This document shows positions 53,463-62,693 of a DNA stretch of 64,000 nt, piece by piece (the first letter of the stretch is position 1; each line of letters starts with the position of its first letter). Source of the DNA: Kitasatospora albolonga (lineage in GTDB: Bacteria; Actinomycetota; Actinomycetes; Streptomycetales; Streptomycetaceae); NCBI GenBank assembly GCA_002082585.1, contig CP020563.1:7310001-7374000 (forward strand). The letters run 5' to 3'. The notes beneath the pieces were generated by a model. That model did not search any database and was not told the origin of the DNA. It was given only the letters and a program-made list of their open reading frames with translations. A program made the position numbers and the translations under genes.

Positions 53463-55142
53463 ATGGCTTCACCCAAGGCAGAGACCGGCACGACCACGAA
53501 GGGCGGCACACCCACCAAGGAGCGGTTCGCCGCGGCGGACTGGGGCTGCCCGCCGTGCGCGATGATCACCGTCGGTCCGGCCGGCACGGCCGTCCGGACC
53601 GATGGGGACATGGAACTGCTCCCGGACGTGGCGGAAGGCGCTCCGCTGCCCGACGGCCTCGCCTGGCTGGCCCGGGCGACGGCGGAGGTGGCCGCCGACG
53701 CGGTCCACCAGGGCGGTACGCGGCGGCCCGCTGTCGAGGGCGCGTACCGGGGCCGCCGCCTCGAGGCCCACCCGACCCGGCGCGCGGACGGCGAGGTGGT
53801 GTGGTGGCTGCTCGACCAGACCGCCCGGTACACCGCCGAGGAGGCCCTGACCGCCGAACGCGAACGCACCGCCTTTCTCGCCGAGGCGTCCAATGTCCTG
53901 CTCTCCTCGCTCAACGCCGAACGGTGCATGGCCGCGACGGTCAGGCTGGCCGCCGGGTTCTTCGCCGACGCGGCCGTCGTCGTGGCTCCGGCATCGGGCC
54001 GCAGGCTGCCCGTCACCCGGGCGGTCGCGGGCGGGGAGGTCACCCAGGGGACGGTCACCGCCGACCCCTCCACCGTGCCCGGCCTCGCCGAGGCGCTGAA
54101 GGGGTTCCCGCCCGTCCCGTCCCGGTGGATCGACCCGGCGTCGCTGCCCGACTGGCTCGTCCCCGACGGCCTTTCCGCGGTGGTCGGCTCGGTGGCCGTC
54201 ACACCGCTGCCCGGCCACGGGGTGCCCGCCGGGGCGCTGGTCCTGCTGCGTACGGACACCCGCGGGCAGTTCAGCGAGACCGAGGAGACCTTCGCCCGGC
54301 TCTTCGCCGCCCGTGCCGGAGCCGCCCTCTCGGCCGCCCGCCTCTACGCGGAGCAGCACAGCATCACCCGGACGCTGATGCGGGATCTGCTGCCGCCCCG
54401 GCTCCACCGGGTGCACGGTGTGGAGTTCGCGGGCGGCTACCGCCCCTCCAACGCCCACGAGCGGGTCGGCGGCGACTTCTACGACGTCCACCCCGGGCCC
54501 ACGGCCGCCGACCCGTCCCTGGTGGTGCTGGGTGATGTCTGCGGCAAGGGGCTGGACGCCGCCGTCCTCACCGGCAAGATCCGCAACACGCTCCAGGCTC
54601 TGATGCCGATGGCCGACGACCACGAGCGGGTGCTCCAACTCCTCAACGGGGCCCTGCTGAACTCCGACAACACCCGCTTCGCGACCCTGGTCCTCGCCTC
54701 CGTCCTGCGCGCCGGGAACCAGGTGCGCCTGCGCCTCACCTCGGCCGGCCACCCGGCGCCCCTGGTCGTGCGCAACGACGGCCGGGTGGAGGAGATCCCC
54801 ACCCAGGGCAGCCTGGTCGGGGCGCTGGACCACGTGACGGCCCGTACGGTCGGGACCGTCCTGCTGCCCGGCGAGACGTGCCTGCTCTACACCGACGGCA
54901 TCACCGAGGCGCGCGGCGGCCCGCTCGGCGGTGAACTCTTCGGCGACGAACGGCTGAAGCGGGCCCTGGCCGAGTGCGTGGGCATGCCCGGCGAGGCCGT
55001 CGTGGCGCACATCCGGATGCTGGCGGCCCAGTGGCTGGGGGACGGCGGCCACGACGATCTGGCGGTGGTCGCGATCACCGCACCGCCGACCACGCATCTC
55101 ACCGCGGTGGACGGCCACACACGGGGCAGGTACACCGCATGA
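53463..55142 (+). CDS. SpoIIE-type PP2C phosphatase with GAF-like sensor domain
   Basis: A 559-residue cytoplasmic phosphatase expected to dephosphorylate STAS anti-anti-sigma proteins. A short PAS-like N-terminal region (about 25-125) and a GAF-like domain (about 140-310) precede the SpoIIE/PP2C domain. The metal motifs are intact: V-G-G-D-F-Y-D-V, L-G-D-V-C-G-K-G, Y-T-D-G-I-T-E-A and G-G-H-D-D-L-A-V-V. Its stop overlaps the B12 gene as ATGA. ATG 53463 has only a weak ribosome site; a TTG at 53397 is possible. Its likely substrate is the STAS protein two genes on. Confidence 0.9.
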   Translation: MASPKAETGTTTKGGTPTKERFAAADWGCPPCAMITVGPAGTAVRTDGDMELLPDVAEGAPLPDGLAWLARATAEVAADAVHQGGTRRPAVEGAYRGRRLEAHPTRRADGEVVWWLLDQTARYTAEEALTAERERTAFLAEASNVLLSSLNAERCMAATVRLAAGFFADAAVVVAPASGRRLPVTRAVAGGEVTQGTVTADPSTVPGLAEALKGFPPVPSRWIDPASLPDWLVPDGLSAVVGSVAVTPLPGHGVPAGALVLLRTDTRGQFSETEETFARLFAARAGAALSAARLYAEQHSITRTLMRDLLPPRLHRVHGVEFAGGYRPSNAHERVGGDFYDVHPGPTAADPSLVVLGDVCGKGLDAAVLTGKIRNTLQALMPMADDHERVLQLLNGALLNSDNTRFATLVLASVLRAGNQVRLRLTSAGHPAPLVVRNDGRVEEIPTQGSLVGALDHVTARTVGTVLLPGETCLLYTDGITEARGGPLGGELFGDERLKRALAECVGMPGEAVVAHIRMLAAQWLGDGGHDDLAVVAITAPPTTHLTAVDGHTRGRYTA

Positions 55143-56230
55143 CCACCACAGTCGACGTCACCGGTCTCGACACGCTCCGCGGCGATCTCTGGGCCGCGGT
55201 GACGGGCCGGGACGAATACCGCGCGGCCGACCTCGTGCTGACCGCCCTGGACACCGGGATCTCCGCCGAGACGGTCCTGCTCGATGTGATCGCCCCCGTG
55301 CAGGCCCGGGTCGGCCGCGCCTGGCAGGCCGACCGGCTGACCGTCGCCCAGGAGCACGCCGCGACCGCCATCGCCGAGCGGGTCATCGCCGCGCTCGCCC
55401 ACCACCCCGCCCACCGCCCGGCCCCCTACGGCGGGCGGATCACCGTCGCCTGCGTCGACCAGGAGTGGCACGCCCTGCCCGCCCGGCTGCTGGCGGAGGT
55501 CCTCACCCTGCGTGGCTGGCGGGTCGACTTCCTGGGCGCCCAGGTGCCCACCCCGCACCTGGTGACCCATCTCCACAACACCGGGGCGGACGCGGTCGCC
55601 CTCTCCTCCTCCCTCGCCACCCGGCTGCCCACCGCCCACTCCGCGATCACCGCCTGCCAGGCGGTGGGGGTGCCGGTGCTGGCGGGCGGCGCCGCGTTCG
55701 GCCCCGACGGCCGCTACGCCCGGCTGCTCGGCGCCGACGCCTGGGCGCCCGACGCGCGCGCCGCGGCCCGCCGCCTGGCCGACGGCATCCCGTCCCCCGA
55801 CCTGGCGGCGGGCCGCCCGGAGGACACCGGCCTGGCCCATCTCACCGACCAGGAGTACACCTTGGTCGTACGGGCCAGGGCCCGGCTCGTCCGGGTGGTG
55901 CTGGCGCGACTGGAGCGGGATGTCCCGGCGATGGCCGGCTACTCCGTCCCGCAGCGTGAGCGCACGGCCGAGGACATCGCCCACATCGTGGAGTTCCTCG
56001 GTGTCGCCCTCTACACCGACAGCGACGACCTCTTCACCGACTTCATCCGGTGGACCGCCGCCGTCCTGACCGCCCGCCGGGTCCCCGCCCGGTCCCTCCA
56101 CCCCGCCCTGGACGCCCTCGCCACCGAGCTGAAGGACTTCCCGCGCGCCACCCGTATGCTCGACCGCGCCCGTCGCCACCTGGACGAGGCGGCGGCCACC
56201 ACCGATCAGCCCCCCGGAGCCCCCGCATGA
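55139..56230 (+). CDS. Cobalamin-binding protein with CarH-type W-x9-EH light-sensor signature
   Basis: A 363-residue protein with a four-helix B12-cap domain (about 20-95), a Rossmann-like B12-binding domain (about 98-215) and a helical C-terminus. The cap has W62-x9-E72-H73, the signature seen in adenosylcobalamin photoreceptors CarH and LitR. The lower-ligand region is D-Q-E-W-H111-A-L-P, an E-x-H-x-x-P form of the usual E/D-x-H-x-x-G, followed by S-S-S at 156-158 and G-G at 183-184. There is no DNA-binding domain. It overlaps both neighbours by ATGA, linking it to the phosphatase and STAS protein. Confidence 0.87.
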   Translation: MTTTVDVTGLDTLRGDLWAAVTGRDEYRAADLVLTALDTGISAETVLLDVIAPVQARVGRAWQADRLTVAQEHAATAIAERVIAALAHHPAHRPAPYGGRITVACVDQEWHALPARLLAEVLTLRGWRVDFLGAQVPTPHLVTHLHNTGADAVALSSSLATRLPTAHSAITACQAVGVPVLAGGAAFGPDGRYARLLGADAWAPDARAAARRLADGIPSPDLAAGRPEDTGLAHLTDQEYTLVVRARARLVRVVLARLERDVPAMAGYSVPQRERTAEDIAHIVEFLGVALYTDSDDLFTDFIRWTAAVLTARRVPARSLHPALDALATELKDFPRATRMLDRARRHLDEAAATTDQPPGAPA

Positions 56231-56634
56231 CCGCCCTGCCGAGTCCCCTCCTCACCATCACCGTCGAGGAGGGCCGGGGCTGGGTCCGGCTGCGCCTCAC
56301 CGGGGACCTGGACCACGACACCAGCGACGAGCTGGTCGCGCGCGCGACGGAACGGCTGGCGGCCCGGCCGGAGCCGGACGATCTCTACCTGGACTGCGCC
56401 GGGCTGGGGATGTGCGACTCGATGGGCGTCTCCGCCCTGCTCCAGGTCCACCGCGACACGGCGGCCCGGCGGGTGCGCCTGCACGTGGAGGAGGCTCCGC
56501 CCTTCCTGGACCGGATCATGCGGATCACCGGCATCGACCACCTCTTCGCCCGCCGGGACCAGGAGGACCGGCGGCCGGTCCGGGGCGCGGGGGAGGAGGG
56601 GCCGGCCGACCCGCACCCCTCGCCCGTCTCCTGA
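56227..56634 (+). CDS. STAS-domain anti-sigma factor antagonist
   Basis: A 135-residue STAS protein of the SpoIIAA/RsbV type. The phosphorylatable serine is S65 in C-D-S-M-G, followed by G-V-S-A-L-L-Q-V. The C-terminal 25 residues are an acidic/Pro-rich tail absent from minimal family members. ATG 56227 overlaps the B12 gene stop. It is predicted to be phosphorylated by a HATPase kinase such as the convergent gene and dephosphorylated by the SpoIIE protein. Confidence 0.93.
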   Translation: MTALPSPLLTITVEEGRGWVRLRLTGDLDHDTSDELVARATERLAARPEPDDLYLDCAGLGMCDSMGVSALLQVHRDTAARRVRLHVEEAPPFLDRIMRITGIDHLFARRDQEDRRPVRGAGEEGPADPHPSPVS

Positions 56635-56649
56635 ACCCCGCACCGGGGC

Positions 56650-57078
56650 TCAGGCCAGGGCGACCACGGCGGTGATGCGCTTGCCGCCCCGGTGCGGGGT
56701 GACGGAGAGCCGCGCGGTCAGCCGGTGGACCAGCGGCCAGCCGTAACCGCCCTCCCCGACCGAGCCCGGGACCGGCTCCTGGAGAACCGGATGGCGGGGG
56801 TCCGCGTCCTCGACCACCAGCTGGAGGTCGCCGCCGATGATCCGCGCCGAGAAGCCGGTGACCCCGTCGGCGTGCCGCAGCGCGTTGGTGACGATCTCCG
56901 AGGTCACCAGCAGGGCGTCCGCCACGACCACGTTCGCGAGCGTCTCGTCCGTCAGCCCGCCGAACTCGTCCGCCAGCAGCCGGGCCACGGCATCGCGGGC
57001 CTCGGCCGCGCTGCGGGGCACCCGGGCGGGTACGGCGTCGGCGTGACGTACGGGAGAGGTGTGCGGGGTAGGGTGCAC
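56650..57078 (-). CDS. RsbW-like ATP-binding anti-sigma/serine kinase-type protein
   Basis: A 142-residue GHKL ATPase. The N-box S-E-I-V-T-N-A-L-R-H is near residues 65-74, the G1 D-A-D-P and G2-like G-E-G-G-Y-G-W-P-L motifs follow. GTG 57078 has an ideal AGGAGG seven bases upstream, so expression could be strong. It converges on the STAS gene with 15 bases between stops. It is the likely kinase partner of the phosphatase-B12-STAS operon, but no sigma factor gene is nearby. Confidence 0.9.
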   Translation of the reverse strand: MHPTPHTSPVRHADAVPARVPRSAAEARDAVARLLADEFGGLTDETLANVVVADALLVTSEIVTNALRHADGVTGFSARIIGGDLQLVVEDADPRHPVLQEPVPGSVGEGGYGWPLVHRLTARLSVTPHRGGKRITAVVALA

Positions 57079-57196
57079 GCCCGTACCTCCTTTCCACGCC
57101 GTTGATGAAGGGCGTATGGCGAATGCGGAACTTCCCGTGGAAACCACCGCATTCCCCCTCTCGCCGTCTCCACACCTCCTACGCCCCCGCGCCGGG

Positions 57197-58258
57197 TCAG
57201 CCGCCCGCCAGCACCTCCGCCAGGTCGTAGGAGACGACCTCCTCCAACTGCGCGTACGTACAGCCGGCCGGGGTCCGGTCCGGGCGCCACCGCCGGAACT
57301 GCGTCGTATGGCGGAACCGGTCGCCCTCCATGTGGTCGTACGCCACCTCGCAGACCCGCTCCGGCCGCAGCGGCACCCACGACTGGTCCTTCTTCCCCGT
57401 CCAGCGGTTCTGCGTACCCGGCAGCCGGGAGCTCTCGTGCGCCGCCGCCTCCGCCCACGCCCCCCACGGATGGTCGGCGAAGTCACAGCGCAGCGGGGCG
57501 AGTTCCTCGGCCAGCTCGGCGCGCCGCTTCATCGGGAAGGCCGCGCAGACCCCGACGTGCTGGAGTACGCCCCCGGAGTCGTACAGGCCCAGCAGGAGCG
57601 AGCCGACGACCGGGCCGCTCTTGTGCTCGCGGTACCCGGCCACCACGACATCGGCGGTCCGCTCGTGCTTGATCTTGTACATCGCCCGGGTGTCGGGCCG
57701 GTACGGCAGGTCCAGCGGCTTGGCCACGATCCCGTCGAGCCCCGCCCCCTCGTACCGGTCGAACCACTCCCGGGCCAGCTCGATGTCGGTGGTGGACGGA
57801 GCGAGGATCACGGGCGCGGAGGCGCCGGAGAGGGCGGCCGTCAGCACCGCCCGCCGGTCGGTCTGCGGGGTGCTCAGCAGAGAGGTGTCGTCCACCGCGA
57901 GGATGTCGAAGGCGACGAAGCTCGCCGGGGCCCGCTCGGCGAGCATCCGCACCCGGGAGTCGGCCGGATGGATGCGCTCGCTGAGCCGGTCGAAGTCGAG
58001 CCGCCCCTCGTGGGCGATGACGATCTCCCCGTCGAGCACACAGCGCGGCGGGAGGTTCTCCCGTACGGCGTCGACCAGATCCGGGAAGTAGCGGGTCAGC
58101 GACTTGCCCGTACGGCTGCCGAGCTCGACCTCGTCGCCGTCCCGGTAGACGATCGCCCGGAAGCCGTCCCACTTCGCCTCGTAACTCATGCCCGGCGGGA
58201 TCTTGGCCACCGACTTGGCGAGCATCGGCTTCACGGGCGGCATCACCGGCAGGTCCAT
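57197..58258 (-). CDS. ATP-dependent DNA ligase (LigC/LigD-ligase type)
   Basis: A 353-residue DNA ligase with adenylation and OB domains, matching the ligase module of bacterial NHEJ enzymes. The nucleophilic lysine is K29 in A-K-W-D-G-F-R-A, followed by the G-S-R-T-G motif, V-L-D-G-E-I-V (motif III) and E-G-x-x-x-K-x-L (motif IV region). M-Y-K-I-K-H corresponds to motif V. ATG 58258 was chosen since upstream codons look non-coding. It is divergent from the LigD-type polymerase gene. No Ku gene is in the window. Confidence 0.93.
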   Translation of the reverse strand: MDLPVMPPVKPMLAKSVAKIPPGMSYEAKWDGFRAIVYRDGDEVELGSRTGKSLTRYFPDLVDAVRENLPPRCVLDGEIVIAHEGRLDFDRLSERIHPADSRVRMLAERAPASFVAFDILAVDDTSLLSTPQTDRRAVLTAALSGASAPVILAPSTTDIELAREWFDRYEGAGLDGIVAKPLDLPYRPDTRAMYKIKHERTADVVVAGYREHKSGPVVGSLLLGLYDSGGVLQHVGVCAAFPMKRRAELAEELAPLRCDFADHPWGAWAEAAAHESSRLPGTQNRWTGKKDQSWVPLRPERVCEVAYDHMEGDRFRHTTQFRRWRPDRTPAGCTYAQLEEVVSYDLAEVLAGG

Positions 58259-58334
58259 GGGCCGATTCTGGACCGGTCCCCCGGCCGTGTCTCCCGATAT
58301 GCGGCATATGTGCGACCGGCCTACGGTGACCGTC

Positions 58335-59369
58335 ATGGGAGCAGCGGTGGAGCTGGACGCGGGCGGGCGGGCCGTGAGGCTGTCCAACCCGGACAAGGTG
58401 TACTTCCCGGAGAAGGGCTACACCAAGAGGGACGTGGCCGAGTACTTCCTTGCCGTGGGCCCCGGCATCACCCGCGCCCTCAACCACCGGCCCACCACCC
58501 TCCAGCGCTTCGTGGACGGTGTGGAGGGCGACTTCTTCTACCAGAAGCGCGCCCCGAAGAACCTTCCCGAGTGGATTCCCACCGCCCGGATCGCCTTCCC
58601 CAGCGGGCGCCCCGCCGACGAGCTCTGCCCCACCGAGCTCGCCGCCGTGATCTGGGCCGCCAACCTCGGCACCCTCACCTTCCACCCCTGGCCGGTCCGG
58701 GCCGGGGACACCGACCACCCGGACGAGCTCCGCATCGACCTGGACCCGCAGCCCGGCACCGACTACGCCGACGCGGTCGCCGCCGCCCACGAGCTGCGCT
58801 CGGTCCTGGAGGACCACGGCGTACGGGGGTGGCCCAAGACCTCCGGCGGGCGCGGGATGCATGTCTTCGTCCCCATCGAGCCCGCCTGGACCTTCACCGA
58901 GGTCCGGCGCGCCGCCATCGCCGCCGGACGCGAGCTGGAGCGGCGGATGCCGGAGCGGGTGACCACGGCCTGGTGGAAGGAGGAGCGCGGCGAGCGGATC
59001 TTCGTCGACTTCAACCAGACGGCCCGGGACCGCACGATCGCCTCCGCCTACTCCGTACGCCCCTTCCCGCACGCCCCGGTCTCCGCGCCGCTGCGCTGGG
59101 AGGAGATCGACGACGCCGAACCGCGCGACTTCGACCTCCGGACGATGCCCGTGCGGTACGCCGAACTCGGGGACGTCCACGCCGACATGGACCAGGAGGC
59201 GTTCCGGCTGGACGGGCTGCTGGAGCTGGCGGACCGGGACGAGAAGGAGCGGGGGCTCGGCGATATGCCGTACCCGCCGGAGTACCCGAAGATGCCCGGC
59301 GAACCCAAGCGGGTCCAGCCCAGCCGCGCCCGGCACGACGACGATGACGACGACGGCGGGACCGCGTGA
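58335..59369 (+). CDS. LigD-type polymerase/primase (PolDom) protein
   Basis: A 344-residue archaeo-eukaryotic-primase-like polymerase of the LigD family, which adds nucleotides at broken ends during NHEJ. The metal motif D135-L-D137 and the S-G-G-R-G-M-H176 loop are present, with the third acidic residue D225 in V-D-F-N-Q. The end carries an acidic D-D-D-D-D-D stretch (codons just before the stop). ATG 58335 is preferred; GTG 58326 is possible. It is 76 bases from the divergent ligase and overlaps the next gene by GTGA. Confidence 0.93.
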   Translation: MGAAVELDAGGRAVRLSNPDKVYFPEKGYTKRDVAEYFLAVGPGITRALNHRPTTLQRFVDGVEGDFFYQKRAPKNLPEWIPTARIAFPSGRPADELCPTELAAVIWAANLGTLTFHPWPVRAGDTDHPDELRIDLDPQPGTDYADAVAAAHELRSVLEDHGVRGWPKTSGGRGMHVFVPIEPAWTFTEVRRAAIAAGRELERRMPERVTTAWWKEERGERIFVDFNQTARDRTIASAYSVRPFPHAPVSAPLRWEEIDDAEPRDFDLRTMPVRYAELGDVHADMDQEAFRLDGLLELADRDEKERGLGDMPYPPEYPKMPGEPKRVQPSRARHDDDDDDGGTA

Positions 59370-60436
59370 GCGGCAGCAGTGAGAGGCACGGCGCCCACGG
59401 CCGTCCGCCGACCCTGCGCGAGCGCTGGGAGGCGTACAAGAACTCCCCGTTCCTCCCCGCGACCGTCCTCGTCCTCATTGTGGCTGCGGCGGCCGGTCTC
59501 TTCGCCGGTTCCTACACCTACGCGATGGCCAACCCCACCCCGCACCGCATTCCGGCGGCGCTGGTCACCCAGCCCGCCGTGCAGCGCGGCGAGGCGTTCG
59601 TCGCCGGGATGGAGAAGGCCCTCGACGCCTCGCTCGAACTGCGCGACTACCCGGACGTGGCGGACGCCCGCCGCGCCCTGGACGAGCAGAAGGTCTTCGC
59701 GATCGTGCGCGCCTCCGGCAACGACGGTGTGGCGCTCGACGTGGCCGGGGCGTCCGGCGCCTCCGTGGCCGAACTGCTGGGCAAGGCGGGGCTTGAGGTC
59801 GGGGACGCCACCGGGGTGCCGGTCACCGTCCGGGACGTCAAACCGCTCCAGGAGGGCGACCCGCGCGGGCTCGCGCTCTTCTACATCTCGCTGGCCGCCG
59901 TGATCATGGGCTTCCTCGGCGCGATCCAGCTCAGCGTCCACGCCCATGGCCTCAACCCGGCGGAGCGCATCGCGTTCACCGCCGCGTACGCCCTGCTCGG
60001 CGGGTTCGCCATCGCGGCGGCCGTGGACTGGTGGCTCGGGGCGGTCGACCTGCCGTTCGTCCAGTCCTGGCTGATCCTCGCCTTCACGATGTTCACGTCG
60101 GGCATGGTCTTCACCATGTTCAACACCCTGATGGGCCGCTGGGCGATGATCCCCACCTGGGGTGTCATGGTGCTGCTCGGCAACCCGTCCTCCGGCGGCG
60201 CGGTCTCCTGGCCGCTGCTGCCCTCCGCCCTCGGGCACATCGGCCGCTGGCTCCCGCCGGGCGCCTCCGTCAACGCCCAGCACACGGCCGTCTACTACCA
60301 GGGCCACCAGTTCGTCTTCCCGTATCTGGTGCTCGCCGCCTGGGCGCTGGTCTCCTGCACGGTCTTCTGGGTGTGGCGCCACCGGCACCCGGGAGGCCGC
60401 GCCCGCACGCCCGAGCATGCGGCCACGGCCTCCTGA
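59366..60436 (+). CDS. YhgE/ABC-2-like membrane protein
   Basis: A 356-residue membrane protein. One N-terminal helix (about 28-50) is followed by an extracytoplasmic domain of about 120 residues, then five to six helices (about 172-340), the layout of YhgE/Pip- and ABC-2-permease-like proteins. No ATPase gene adjoins. GTG 59366 overlaps the polymerase stop, so it is cotranscribed with a DNA-repair gene without obvious functional link. Confidence 0.85.
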   Translation: MSGSSERHGAHGRPPTLRERWEAYKNSPFLPATVLVLIVAAAAGLFAGSYTYAMANPTPHRIPAALVTQPAVQRGEAFVAGMEKALDASLELRDYPDVADARRALDEQKVFAIVRASGNDGVALDVAGASGASVAELLGKAGLEVGDATGVPVTVRDVKPLQEGDPRGLALFYISLAAVIMGFLGAIQLSVHAHGLNPAERIAFTAAYALLGGFAIAAAVDWWLGAVDLPFVQSWLILAFTMFTSGMVFTMFNTLMGRWAMIPTWGVMVLLGNPSSGGAVSWPLLPSALGHIGRWLPPGASVNAQHTAVYYQGHQFVFPYLVLAAWALVSCTVFWVWRHRHPGGRARTPEHAATAS

Positions 60437-60452
60437 GACCTTTCCGTACGGC

Positions 60453-62693
60453 TTACAGCTCCTTGATCCGGATGTCGCGGTACGAGATGACGTCCGTGAC
60501 CCCGTGGACCTGGAGGCCGATGTAACCGGAGGCGAACCGCCGGCCGTCGGTGCCCGGGTCGTCACCGCGCGGCGGCTCGAAGAGCTGGCCCCGGGTGTTG
60601 TCGAACTCGTTGATCAGGACACCGTTGCGGTAGATCTCGTAGTGCTGGTCCACCACCTTGATCTCGTAGTCGTTCCAGGTGCCCTTGGGCGTGACCCCGG
60701 CGCCGCCGAGCCCGACCCGGTCGAAGCCGTAGACGGACCCGGTCTTGTACATGTCGCCGTCCGGCCGGTCATTGACCTGGATCTCATGGCCGTACTTGAT
60801 GGCGACCCACTCCGGACGCGACTCCTCCGGGTGGTCGTGGACCTTCGGGAAGCGGACGAAGACCCCGCCGTTGGCGTTGCCGGAGCCCGGGGCGTCGTCG
60901 CGCCACTGGAGCTTCAGCGAGAAGTCGCCGTACGCCCGGGTCGGGAACCAGAGCATGCCCATGCCGCCCACCGTGGTGGAGCTGGTGATGGAGCCCTCCT
61001 CCTCGTTCAGCCCGAACGCGCCGCCGCCCACGTGCTGCCACTTGGCGAGCGAGGCCGCCGTACCGTCGAAGAGCTTGGTGTACCCCTCGGACTGGCCCGG
61101 TGTCCCGATGCCCGACTGCTTGGCGGCCTGGTTGATCGCCTTGCGTTCGCGCTGGTCGATGACGCCGTCGGCCTTGAGCGTGTCGAGGACCGACTTCACG
61201 TGCTTGAGGAACAGCGCGTGCGAGGACCAGTCCTTCTCGTCCTCGATCAGCTCGTTGATCGTGCAGCGGTTACGGGTGATCCGGTTCGGGACGCCCGTGT
61301 CGACCGTGCCGACGAAGACGGTGTGCCGCTCGTCGAACTCCGCGCAGTTGGGCGCCGGGACCCCGCCGCCCTGGGCGACGGTGAACGACACCCGCTTCGC
61401 CTCGGAGGTGTTGCCCGCCTTGTCCGTCGCCCGGTGCGCGAACGTGTGGTGGCCGACCCGGTCGACGATCACGGGGGCGGTGTAGGCGAGGTACGGTCCG
61501 CCGTCGAGCGAGTACTCCACCTTGTCCACGCCCGAGTCGTCGTCGGTCGCGGTGACGGTGGCCTTGGCGCTGGTGATGAACGCGCCGTCGGAGTTCTTGC
61601 TCCCCTCGACCTTCACCGAGGTCTCCGGAGCCGTCTTGTCCTGCGACGGCGGCTCGATGACGGTGAACTGGACGGACTTCTCCTCCGCCACGTTCCCCGA
61701 CCGGTCGGTGGCCCGGTAGCGGACGGTGTGCTCGCCGAGCTCGTGGACCATCACGGGGGCGGTGTACGGCTGCCACTCACCGGCCGCGCCGATCGCGTAC
61801 TCGATGGTGTTGACGCCGGACCCCGTGTCGGACGCGGTCACGGTGACCGTGGCCATGCCCAAGTACGCTCCGTCGTCGTCCTGTTCGCCCGATACGGTCG
61901 CCGAGGTCTCCGGTGGTGTCTCGTCGTCGGTGGGCGGTGCCGCCACCGAGAAGTCGACGGACTTCTCCTCGGCCGTGTTGCCCGCCTTGTCGGTGGCCCG
62001 GTAGCGGACCGTATGGTCCCCGACCTCGCTCACCACGACGGGCGCGGTGTACGGCTGCCACTCACCGTCCGCCCCGAGGGCGTACTCGACGGTGTCGACG
62101 CCGGAGCCCGTATCGGTCGCCGAGACGGTGACGGTCGCCTGACCCAGGTACGCGCCGTCACCGTTCTGATCGCCGTCGACCTTCGCCGAGGTCGTGGGAG
62201 CCTCGGTGTCCTCCCCGCCGCCGCCCTCGGTGACGGTCAGGACGCCCTTCATCTCGCCGTGGCCGGGGATCGTGCAGTAGTAGAGGTACGTGCCCGGCGT
62301 CAGCGTGACCTCCACGCTGTGCCTGCCGCCCTCCGAGTCACCGGGGTTGGCCAGGATGTTCACCTGGACGTCGTTGTTGTGCTCCGGGTCCGAGACGCTG
62401 AACGTCAGCGTGTGCGGCATGCTCGTGGTGTTGCCGGTCGCCGTGCTGTTCTCGAAGACGATGGTCGCCCTGCCCGCCACCGCCGTCTCCGGCGCGGTCA
62501 GATAGCGGTCGATCGGGTCGCCCGCCGTCCAGGTCAGGACCTGGTCGGCGGCTCGGGGGGCGGGCCGGTCGCCGCCCTTGCCGTACGCGGCCGTGGACGT
62601 CAGCCCGAGGACCATGAGCAGGGAGGCCAGCAGGGCCACCCAGAGACTCGGCGGCCGGTGCCGCCGCCGTCCGGGGAGCAGGGGGTGTCTCAC
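60453..62693 (-). CDS. Secreted multidomain protein: blue-copper, OmpL47 repeats and DUF1080
   Basis: A 746-residue exported protein. After a signal peptide (about 14-38) comes a cupredoxin-like domain (50-156) with putative type-1 copper ligands H94, C140, H145 and M148. Three Ig-like OmpL47-type repeats follow (about 165-440; each with Y-R-A-T-D-x-S/A-G-N or A-T-D-K-A-G-N). The C-terminal part (about 545-746) is a DUF1080/laminin-like jelly roll found in polysaccharide-handling proteins. GTG 62693 overlaps the stop of the sugar dehydrogenase gene, so the two are coupled. Confidence 0.87.
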   Translation of the reverse strand: MRHPLLPGRRRHRPPSLWVALLASLLMVLGLTSTAAYGKGGDRPAPRAADQVLTWTAGDPIDRYLTAPETAVAGRATIVFENSTATGNTTSMPHTLTFSVSDPEHNNDVQVNILANPGDSEGGRHSVEVTLTPGTYLYYCTIPGHGEMKGVLTVTEGGGGEDTEAPTTSAKVDGDQNGDGAYLGQATVTVSATDTGSGVDTVEYALGADGEWQPYTAPVVVSEVGDHTVRYRATDKAGNTAEEKSVDFSVAAPPTDDETPPETSATVSGEQDDDGAYLGMATVTVTASDTGSGVNTIEYAIGAAGEWQPYTAPVMVHELGEHTVRYRATDRSGNVAEEKSVQFTVIEPPSQDKTAPETSVKVEGSKNSDGAFITSAKATVTATDDDSGVDKVEYSLDGGPYLAYTAPVIVDRVGHHTFAHRATDKAGNTSEAKRVSFTVAQGGGVPAPNCAEFDERHTVFVGTVDTGVPNRITRNRCTINELIEDEKDWSSHALFLKHVKSVLDTLKADGVIDQRERKAINQAAKQSGIGTPGQSEGYTKLFDGTAASLAKWQHVGGGAFGLNEEEGSITSSTTVGGMGMLWFPTRAYGDFSLKLQWRDDAPGSGNANGGVFVRFPKVHDHPEESRPEWVAIKYGHEIQVNDRPDGDMYKTGSVYGFDRVGLGGAGVTPKGTWNDYEIKVVDQHYEIYRNGVLINEFDNTRGQLFEPPRGDDPGTDGRRFASGYIGLQVHGVTDVISYRDIRIKEL

